Below, in pieces: positions 55,456-64,000 of a DNA stretch of 64,000 nt. The stretch is taken from NCBI GenBank assembly GCA_031213475.1, contig JARUPZ010000025.1:1996077-2060076 (forward strand), in the 5' to 3' direction. Below the pieces are notes generated by a model. The model ran no database searches. It was not told where the DNA came from and saw nothing but the letters and a program-made list of their open reading frames with translations. The position numbers and the translations under genes were made by a program. The number at the start of each line of letters is the position of its first letter. Positions within the stretch are counted from its first letter, which is position 1. This DNA comes from Nereocystis luetkeana. Its lineage: Eukaryota > Sar > Phaeophyceae > Laminariales > Laminariaceae.

Positions 55456-55703
55456 GCGTTTTGCGATATAGAGACAGCACATTTTCGCTAATTGGTTTTC
55501 TGAATGACGGTGCTCCTTAACCTAAAATTGTCGTCAATCTTCTTTCGAAAATTGACGTTTTTCTATGCTTGGGCCATGGGAATATTCATCGGGATGCTAT
55601 TTGCTTTCTTCTGAAGCCAATTCCCGGCTGACTCACTCTTAGTATGGCCTTAAGTGAGGGGCTTTCAGAAAAATCAGGGTGAACCCCTATCGTAGAACGC
55701 CTT
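55456..55703. mobile_element. Family F element
   Basis: The left end is GCGTTTTGCGATATAGAGAC and the right end is AACCCCTATCGTAGAACGC. The interior has TTCATCGGGATGCTATTTG. Confidence 0.8.
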
Positions 55704-55933
55704 CCTTCAACCACTGCTACTGCAGAAGGGCCACGGGTGGTGGTCCTTCTGGTAGCGCACGTGGCTATATAGCCTGTTGGGTATTATTGGTTCGCGATAT
55801 GCATCGCCATGGAAAGATTAGAATAAGTATTACCCCCGAGCAAAATGAATAAAACGTGTACGGATATAGGTAGGGTTTGGGTATCTTGCAAAGCCACTCG
55901 GTCGGGTGGCCTACGCTCGGCAGTGCGAGGAGG

Positions 55934-56130
55934 GGGGGTACTCGATAGGAGGTATGTACTCGATCTCATGCATGGCCGTAGTCGTATGACCATAGACCCT
56001 CGCATCCCTACAATGCCGGGACGGAGTATGTCGGGTTTTCACGGACCAGGCAGGCATTACTTGCACCGAGCGCGAAGTACCGTGAGGTGTCCGGCGAGTA
56101 GCATGAATATGAAGATGCATCCCACTAAGA
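55934..56130. repeat. Dispersed repeat C, full-length copy
   Basis: It runs from TACTCGATAGGAGG through CTCATGCATGGCCGTAGTCG, CCTACAATGCCGGGACGGAG and CGAAGTACCGTGAGGTGTCC to ATGCATCCCAC. Orientation matches the 8.3 kb copy. Confidence 0.78.
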
Positions 56131-57650
56131 ACCGCTTGTGAGGCGGATTTGCATATGGATGACGGCTTCAATAAGTTACTTTAATTTCGGGGGTAGCCAC
56201 TTCCAGAGACACCAATGGGCGTACTACGTAGCTGCCTCTTGGGTGCCTCGCCATAAACACTGCGTGATATGCTCAATCCCACCTGTGCGGAATAAAGGTT
56301 ATTCACCTCTCATAAATGATCTACCTCGACAACCAGCTGGAATCCACCGCAAAAAAACTAAACAGGGTGCACTAGTTGTCTAGATCAAGTAGCGAACGGC
56401 ACGTTTTACAGTGACGTTGGCAACCGACGCGAACCCACCCTATATATAATAGGGGTCAGGGGGGGTACTTTCATTTCCATAACATTGGTCCCGCATTGTC
56501 TCTGCCTGGCTTATGTGATCAAATCTTCCGGTGGTCTTAGTACATGGCAATGTTTGACACCTCGGACATATCGTGATGATGATGATCTACACTAGGTCTC
56601 AAAACTGCTTCCCGAAACGCTATGCAGGTGCAGCACGGAACATACACAACGCAGAAGGCTTGCCCTCTACCACGCGGGCCGTACCCTCCGTCAGATGACT
56701 ATGGCGAGCAACACATGTGTACCCGCCGCCCGCTCCCCTCGATATTGTCACACAAATACGGCCACGTATGATATCATGGACTCCTCGCCCTGCCGATGCA
56801 ACAAGAGCTAGTACAGCAGATTACACAGACCTGGAATCTATCTTGCCACTTGACGATCGAGGTCGTGAAGTGGAAATCGGTCCATGTCTTGGCATACACC
56901 GATACGCGCCACGATGCCGGTATCATTTGTTTGGCCCCTTTCAATTCCAACCAGCGGGCCCCCCCCGCAGAATAGACTGAGGGACCCATGCCTCGGTAAA
57001 TAGACATTGCACGTTTTGACTCAAAATTGTCCGACCGATCGAGTATCGTGACGTGGGCGACTTCTGCCGAGTGTGACACGTTCCGCTGCTAGTAGCAGAG
57101 GTTGAACAGGGTTTGCGCAGAGCCATGTTGGTCGGCATGCGCGAAAACAAATGTTCGAAGTGGTGTTTCGGGAGAGATGTTGAGCTCCTTCTCATGCGGG
57201 GCGTTCAGACAATGCGGCATCACTCGTCACCGTCGCAACGTTCGAGGAACTACAGTACCCAATGCCATTCTTCACCTTTTCAGTAGTTTTCAACGTATGT
57301 GCAGGCCATGGGCATGATTCGCCGGGCTGCCCGCCCGGTCTAATTTTGAAAGCCAAGGGGTTTTTTAGGGCGCAGAGCTTATCGATCGAGGAGGAGGACC
57401 AGAGAAAAATAGAGTACTCCTACCGTACGTGCGTCGACCCAAGGCATAGACTCGTTGTGTGAGGAATGCCTCATATACAGAATAGATGCAAGCCTTTACC
57501 GCACCACCCGCCTGCGGTTCCTAAAGGGCTACACATGCGACGTGTGCTATGATAGATGCACATAGCCATTTTTCAGGGGCAAAACGCTTCTGTCTGGCTG
57601 ATGGGAGGGATCGCTTATCCCTACAACTCCACCCAGTATCCTGAATCCCA
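56131..57650. other. Stretch without a supported gene
   Basis: About 1.5 kb with no ORF above about 100 residues and no repeat family recognised. Confidence 0.5.
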
Positions 57651-57651
57651 T

Positions 57652-59365
57652 TTACGCTTTTCCCAACGGTATAAGCACGAACGACAAAGACGATGGGTCG
57701 AGGTTAGGCGTCCACTGTATTGTGTCAAAACCATTATTTTCGTGGAGCATCTGTATAGAGGTTATCGAACGACGAGCATCATTTTTGTCTGCAATGTTTG
57801 CCTGTACGTCTATCGCAGCAACTCGTGATGTCGTTGTATATCCCGTGCACCCACCTTGTCCCGTCGACAAGGCCGGCGTACTCGAGGTTGACCGCCCCTG
57901 AGGGCTTGACGCAACTTCGCGTTCAACGTACGAAGACAGCGACGGCCTCAGAAACGCTCTTCTTGTTCTTCGTTTCGATTCGACCAAAGGCCGCTCGGGT
58001 AAACGAGAGCACCCCGAACCCCGATGTTGAGAACATTCCGGGAAACGCTTTCGCGCGAGACTCTGACTCGAAGAACTAACATGATTCGGATTGAACTGTT
58101 TTAGTTCCCCACCGTCTTGCTGACCGTCGTTTTCGGTAGTTTCACAAGCGGGACTCAAGCCGAGTAGACCCTGCCCTCCCGACGACGAAACGCCTGGTTG
58201 GCTTTGTGGAACCCCCCCGAGGATCCCATCGTGGCGAACCTGGCCTCGATCCTGATCACGCTGAACCCGATGACCTCCGCGGCAGGCCGAGGCGCCCTCT
58301 GGGCGATAAAGCGAGGTGCCTACCTCTCCTGATTTGCGCGGTTTCTGCCCACCGCTGCGTTCATCCGAATCCGCGACGTGCAACGATGCAGAGGGGAACA
58401 ACGGACACCCAACGCTGTTGTTTTGCACCCCTTGTAAGCTGCTCCCATGGCCCCTCCGCGGACCACATGGAAGAACTCGGTCGTCATCAGAATAACGTCG
58501 ACGAATCCGATTACCACCGCGGGAGGCCAATGAGCCACCAACGGGGGGATGAGAAACGCTTCCTCCCCGCCGGCGGTTTCCGTCTTCCCCCTCGCCATCA
58601 GAGGGTTCGTGCGAGGACCGCGACGGGCGAGGAGGAGCCCACTGGCACCTAAAGGTGGAATGGCTCGCTCCCACCGACTGGATAAACTTCTGCAGCACAC
58701 AGTAGCCGCCTCCGGCGAGGGCAGCCCTCGCTGCAGCCTCCGATCGGCGGGGGTCACGATGCGTCTGTCTCCTATCCTCGCCAGCCATGTCGCGGGGACT
58801 GCCGACAACGTGGGCTGGTTGTGGTGCTGGTGCTACGGTGGACGGTGTCCGATTTTCTGCCGGGTGCTGACCTTTTGAGTGTGTGGTCGGTCCTTGAACG
58901 GATTGCTCGGTACCCTCCGGAATGGCGGCGTTGGTGACGAACGTAGGAGCGGCCGAAGCTGTAGTTTCGTCACGGACACCGCGTCCCCCGAACAGAAAGC
59001 TGTGCAAGTGTCTTGCGGTTAGATGCCCGATTAGGGCAGCTGCATGTTGCGTCTGTCGAATGCCGTCGGCTGGATCTAGCTGCTCGATTTCGTCGACAGT
59101 AACATTGGTTGCTGCATCAGATTCAGTATGGCCTCCTTCGACCGAGCATCCCGGTCGTGCTTTTTTCGCGTCCAGACGATTACCCACATCACCAGTTGAT
59201 GCCGGGGGCGTGCCATCGGCCGTGGTTGTGGTTGACGATGTAGGAGTCTGGCCCCCCAGGGCACCACCACGTTGGGTATCCCACGTGATGACGACCGCCA
59301 CCGGACCACATTTTCCCGCGTTCCCTCTGGAAAACTCCCTGAATACGTTCGACAAACATGTATTG
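57652..59365 (-). CDS. Large open frame, candidate exon of a disordered protein
   Basis: The longest frame in the window not made by a microsatellite: over 560 codons. A plausible acceptor (GCGGTCCACAG) precedes 59365, after which the frame reads NTCLSNVFREFSRGN. The protein is rich in Ser, Gly, Arg, Asp and Thr, with short ordered-looking pieces such as DPADGIRQTQHAAALIGHLT and AAARAALAGGGYCVLQKFIQ, and is probably mostly disordered. An in-frame GAG before GTAGGC at 58324 could end the exon after 347 codons in phase 0, and the other minus frames also have good stretches near 58.3-58.6 kb, so the 3' part is doubtful. No family is recognised. Confidence 0.45.
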
Positions 59366-60245
59366 CTGTGGACCGCAGGAGACAGCCAGACAAGCGCCAG
59401 AGACGGACAGAGAGGAAAACATAGAGTAAGAATAACTTGAACTCCAAGTTAAGCATAGATGGGTGTTGGCTAATAAGATACCGTATGACGTTTGACGTTC
59501 TGCGACAAATAGTGCTAGATAAGTCGGAAGAGCTTCGGGGCACCTCTCCTCTGCCACACTCGGACCGCCAACCATGATTGGTTTTCGCCACTTATGGCAG
59601 CGAACACCATTTACATTATTTTTCCGGATAGAAAATTCATTATCGAGGTTGTACAATCACCAGGGAAACGCCTACGCCTTACGAGTTACTACATACACTC
59701 ATGACCACGATCAGAGCGACGCGGCTAGGCCAGCCTGTGACCTAGACCAGCAATTCTCAACTACGCCCCACATTATAGCAAACCCGGCCGACCACTGTCA
59801 TCGAACGCTTGGCTCGGCCAAGAAGAGTTATGGGGTCGATTTTGATTTGGTTGGCTACAGCTGTAAGACTCCCTCGAAAGAGGTCTTGTGCTCACTTTGG
59901 CCTCCGAACATGACGTTAACCCGGGATACGAGCGATCACCTTGTCCAAATGTCGGGGTTATGTATCGTTCTGCTTGAAGAGCAAAATCCCGCGTAGAGGG
60001 GGAATCATTGGGCAAAACCAAGGGTATTCACGTTTGCGTGCCAATCCGAGATTTCCCTTTTTATACCCGTTTTTCCCTGCATTGGACGCTGTTCGATCGG
60101 CTACCCAACTGGATGGATCTGTTTTGCTCATGATCCAGGTTGCCCGCTAGACATCATTACAAACGACTGTTATTCGCCCTCACTGAATGATGTTCCCGTA
60201 GAGTCAGGTAAGAAATCGAATAGTGGGCGCACTTGATGAGCTTAC

Positions 60246-60332
60246 GCTTGTTTCTTTGCGCAACGCCCCCTGGCTTGTGGCCGCCTTCCATGTGGAGACG
60301 TCGATACAGTTTACACTTGACGACAGTTCATT
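60246..60332 (-). CDS. Candidate short coding exon
   Basis: Acceptor TTTTTACAG and donor ACAAGC before GTAAGC bound 29 codons that are open only in phase 0: NELSSSVNCIDVSTWKAATS then QGALRKETS. Both splice signals are good. The phases do not match 61000 (one base left over) or 59365 (two bases needed), so other exons must lie between, or this is not one transcript. Confidence 0.35.
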
Positions 60333-60511
60333 CTGTAAAAACATCCTTCCTACCTTCATACTTACGCTCCCTACGGAAACAACCATTTAACAACGTGGTC
60401 GGAATGAGAGAAGGATGAGAAACGCAACCATATACGCACAAACCAACGGGCCTACAAGTGCCCTAGGCTAGGGGGAGCACGGTCAAACTGTCACCGGGAC
60501 TGACGACGCTC

Positions 60512-60610
60512 CTTACCCCCTTTAGAACCGCAGTCCCGTTTTGGGGACAAACCACTCAAATTTTTAAGTAGTTTGTCCCCAAAACGGGACTGCGGCTCTA
60601 AAGGGGTTAC
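60512..60610. mobile_element. Family A element, near-perfect, flanked by TTAC
   Basis: The left end is TTACCCCCTTTAGAACCGC and the right end is GCGGCTCTAAAGGGGTTAC. TTAC stands at both ends in the same orientation, as expected for a 4-bp target duplication at a TTAA-like site. Confidence 0.92.
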
Positions 60611-60999
60611 GGGCACTGAGGCACTACCCAATAAGCAGTGGCGTATCGTTGAAATCACATTCATCTTCGACAACATAAAACACGTCGGACAGATCACCAT
60701 CTACGGTTGGTCACATACCATGGTGGGCCGTAAAAATCAGGACCCACCATGTATGTATACAAAAACATACATCTCCAGTATTTCCACGAATATCGTTTGT
60801 CTCACGATTACCATGTTCCTCCTTGACAGGTCATACCCTGACTCTGTGGGAATGTTGCACTGGACATGTATATACAGTACTATGTAAGCTAATGACAGTA
60901 TATTTTTATCCCCCCAAAAACTCGTTTTAAGTCAGGCAGATCAGAAGACTCTCACCCGGCAACGCAATCTAGATCCTACACAATCGTAGCTGTGACTAC

Positions 61000-61216
61000 C
61001 CTGAAAGACCAATATCATAAAGTGATAATCGATGACCGGCACTCCTGTTGCTAGGGTACGGAGTAACTCGTCGGGTTCTGAAGCTTTGAATGTCGTAGCA
61101 GAGTCATCGTTTGAGTGTGAGATGTAGACCTCATCTCGCGAGGGGAGCAGGGTACCAATCAGGTGGCCTCTCCCACCGCAGCATGCTTCGGTGGTGCTGC
61201 GGTACAATGGTGCCCC
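61000..61216 (-). CDS. Candidate coding exon
   Basis: After CCGGGGGCAG the frame (phase 0) reads GAPLYRSTTEACCGGRGHLI, then GTLLPSRDEVYISHSNDDSA, TTFKASEPDELLRTLATGVP and VIDYHFMILVFQ, with one base before GTAGTC. It looks like a folded domain rather than low-complexity sequence. It joins in phase to the exon at 61622-61823. I do not recognise the family. Confidence 0.45.
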
Positions 61217-61621
61217 CTGCCCCCGGTGGAGGGTTTTCGCTTGGCCTACAAGTACGATGCACCCCTCTGGGACCCCCGAGATAGCGATCACAACAGTGAT
61301 CATGTTGGCACTATCAGCAGTCCACGAGCAGCGTGCACGCTCAGCGGTATAGGTAGGATCTTGTTGCGCCAGCGCCGTGCGACGCCTTGGGCTTGTAACT
61401 CGGAAAGCGATATTTGTAACCCCCAATCAGGTCGGAATTCTGCAATTGTCACTTCTTCCTCGTCAGATTTCCCCCTTAAAGTCCCAAGAGAGTTGAGTGG
61501 AGTCAAGTATATGCTCTACACCATTGGTACGTTATGCATAGCGGTATGCGTATTGAATGCCGCTTGTATTGAGTGCGCCTGAACGACGTGCGTCTCGCTC
61601 CAACCCAGCTACGTGCCGCAC

Positions 61622-61823
61622 CTGGTGAGCTTTCGCTTGACGCAGCTCTCCTTTTGAGATGTAAAGAACCAGTCTACCGCTTCGCCCATGGAATCGAAGA
61701 CGACCGTATCCGGAATAGCGCACCGAGCGAAAGGACAGCGCAACCTGCTCAAGCCCGGCGCCAGTCAGTGTGTTCAAGTCGCCAGGGGGAAGCGAAAAGG
61801 CGTTGTTATTTGTATTAGTGATG
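61622..61823 (-). CDS. Candidate coding exon
   Basis: It lies between an acceptor (GATATTAATAG) and a donor (GCTCACCAG before GTGCGG). After one base it reads ITNTNNNAFSLPPGDLNTLT, then GAGLEQVALSFRSVRYSGYG, RLRFHGRSGRLVLYISKGEL and RQAKAHQ, leaving in phase 0 as required by the exon starting at 61216. The alternation of hydrophobic and charged residues (LRFHG, RLVLYIS) suggests beta strands. Family not recognised. Confidence 0.45.
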
Positions 61824-62510
61824 CTATTAATATCAATTTTCTCCTCTCGCCACAAACCCTAGACTGTGTCAGAGGGTAACCTTCAACAGCATTGGAGTGG
61901 GAGAATATCTCGAGAGAGACAAGCATATTATTAAACAGAACAATGCAGTACATATACAGTAGTTAAAGTTGAAGCACATCTCGTACACCTCAGAAAATAT
62001 ACTAAACGTGCTGTTAAAAAATCGAAGCAAACAATATAACACCAAGCCTCCTACCTGTGTACACTGGGCCTTGCGAGCCCCTACAGTGCTGTTTAGCTAA
62101 TGTTGATATACGCGTCGCGGTCAGTACCGAAGATAGGGTGCGTAGTACACCGCTTTGGCGTTTCAAGCTAACGAAGGCGAGGGTAACGGCGGCAACATGC
62201 AGGAGAGTCCTCTCGGTAGATACAACAAAATGTTGTCGTAGCGGCGGTTTTCAGGTGTCGACGCCGCCGTTTCGATCGGACGCGTGCTACGTGCTGCGAA
62301 AAAGGTAGCTCCCCAATGTTCTGAGACGCCGTCCGCGCTTGAGAAGGTATTACCCCAAGGTGACAACCACAACAACAACAACAATAACCACAACAACAAT
62401 AAAAATCCAGTTGAAGACAACCCCATGTCGTACGGTAGGTATACAACGAAGCATACTCTTGAGCATGGTAAAACATCTACGGCGCTACAACGGTACTGGA
62501 GAGCTCCTCG

Positions 62511-62609
62511 GTTAACCCGTTCGGGACTGGAGCCCCGTTGTGGGGACAAGAATCTTACGCTTCTGAGTGGTTTGTCCCCAAACCAGGACTGCCCACCTAG
62601 AAGGGCTGA
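62511..62609. mobile_element. Family A element
   Basis: The left end is GTTAACCCGTTCGGGACTGG and the right end is CCACCTAGAAGGGCTGAGG. The right arm is worn. Confidence 0.72.
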
Positions 62610-63287
62610 GGAGCCCAGTCAGTCAGGAATGGTTTCGCCGGAACCACACTAAGTCCCTCGTCGTAGCACGGGCGTTCTGTGAGGTACGTGCGCTTCGTGA
62701 AGTTGCTACACGTGTAGTGACCACGATATTTTCGGGAGGGGGCTTAAACTCACAGCAAGGCGGGTAGTCGCCGAGGTTGTTCAACTTACACCGCCTGGAC
62801 TGTCCACAGCATACCTGCGGACCGTTTGCCCTAAACAAAGGTATATGTGTTTCCCACAAAGTCGGGCCATTGGTTTTCATTATCTGCCTGTCTTACTACC
62901 GAACAATATCGATCATTAACATTTATATATCACAGACGGTGCCTAACCGGCATCACTTTGGCTCCTGACAGCGTGCCAACCATGAGGTCGGGTTCACCAA
63001 AAATATGTTTATACGTCATTTATGACAACAACGTTTCATCCTCGCCTTTCCTTACTTGTCGCGCTGCCTGGGAACACTATACATTGATATTCATACTCGC
63101 GTGTGACATCCAACTCGTAGCGCCTCAATTTCTGGTGGCAAATCAATACTCAATTGGTACTTTAAGAAAACCTCTGTCACGTATGGTGGAACAAGAACGT
63201 GCGTGCGTGAGATACCTGTCGGCCGGTCGGCAAATCAAAATATCACAACCGATGATACCCATTTGCGAAAGCCATACATATGCCGGA

Positions 63288-63653
63288 TCAGCTCGGCTTG
63301 CCGTACCTGTCTCGTTGCCAGAGGAGATGGAACAATCGCGCAGGGTGGAAATCCTGACCGCCACCACAAGCCGGTGATCCGTAGGCTGCATCGAGCCGAG
63401 CACCGCCGTCCAGACTCTTCTCTTGCCGTGGTAACATATGTGCGGCTCCAGGTATTCCCCCCTCCTTCTCTCCCCCCACGGGCAACGCCTCCGTCGTCGT
63501 CCAAACACGCTCATCAGCACTTGGGACTCGTCTTCCGTCGTGTCCAGGCCCGGACTCTGTAGTGCGCTCATCCCGGCGGATTGAGTTGCGGCCCTCAGAT
63601 TCACGTGGTCCTCGCATCTCCGGTTCGATTTCCGCACCGGCAGCCGTGTCCAA

Positions 63654-63691
<38 letters not shown>

Positions 63692-64000
63692 TGATCGTTC
63701 TCCTCGCCACGAACGGTGCCCCCACCACTGTGCTCGAACTACCGTAGAGCGTTTCGTCTGGGGGCGATGGAATGAATGCGCCTGCTGCGTTCCAACTATC
63801 GCTTGTCGGTACGTATGGGTTCAAGTTTGGTGACGCGCCGCCGCTAGCCACCGTGGCCACAGCGGGTCCGACAACGTCATGTTGTACCCACGACAATGCT
63901 GCTTGGTGGACCCCCTCCAATCCGATCACACCCGGCGACGGAATATCAGCCCCCGCGCTTAGGATACTGCCCGTCCCGCCTACTACTGCCGTTTCGATCT
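63288..64000 (-). CDS. Candidate exon running off the window, poly-Ser protein
   Basis: The minus frame is open from the window edge: ETAVVGGTGSILSAGADIPS, then GVIGLEGVHQAALSWVQHDV, VGPAVATVASGGASPNLNPY and TSDSWNAAGAF. After that come poly-Ser from a CTG/CAG microsatellite (63656-63690) and an Arg/Glu-rich part. The first 80 residues look like ordered protein. The true 3' end of the exon is unknown; the frame stops at 63288. It would be the most 5' piece of the minus-strand locus seen here. No family is recognised. Confidence 0.45.
63656..63690. repeat. CTG microsatellite within a candidate exon
   Basis: About 11 CTG units, read as Ser codons on the minus strand. Confidence 0.93.

Overview
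This window is eukaryotic nuclear DNA: a protein-coding gene is split by spliceosomal GT-AG introns, intergenic space is large, and there are many small inverted-repeat elements and simple-sequence arrays. The species cannot be named from sequence alone. Long introns, a Rab2-type GTPase and a TTAGGG-type telomere-like tract would fit an alga such as a stramenopile, but that is only a guess. No bacterial operons, rRNA genes, convincing tRNAs or CRISPR arrays were seen.

Layout. Bases 1-16 kb are a repeat-rich intergenic region with many copies of two miniature inverted-repeat families: A, about 98 bp, ending in TTAA-like tetranucleotides; and B, about 112 bp, flanked by TA. The + strand from 16.5 to 26.2 kb carries the one clearly identifiable gene, a Rab2-like small GTPase. 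Five exons can be joined in phase (16509-16624, 18175-18230, 21208-21369, 23438-23558, 26089-26202), and its introns hold a 487-bp CTA microsatellite, a minisatellite and several mobile elements. The first exon, with the start codon and the first part of the P-loop, was not found. Bases 26-34 kb hold GC-rich low-complexity DNA, an in-frame 84-bp duplication, a 21-bp minisatellite, two clusters of short palindromes and a telomere-like tract.

From about 34.8 kb to the right edge the minus strand carries a series of candidate exons with plausible splice sites. Some join in phase (61.8 to 61.2 kb; 48.5 to 43.0 to 40.6 to 37.3 kb). They encode mostly low-complexity Ser/Gly/Thr/Asp-rich protein with internal peptide repeats. 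I recognise no family, and cannot say whether this is one long gene or several. If the models hold, Rab2 (+) and this locus (-) converge on the repeat-rich 26-34 kb interval. A third inverted-repeat family (F, about 248 bp) was found only in 37-56 kb, whereas family B is almost confined to the left 26 kb.

The most interesting signal is the motif TACC(A/T)GGTA, found 16 times where about 0.5 is expected. Comparing copies of family B shows it arises as a 7-bp insertion at a TA dinucleotide, as expected for excision scars of a TA-targeting transposon.
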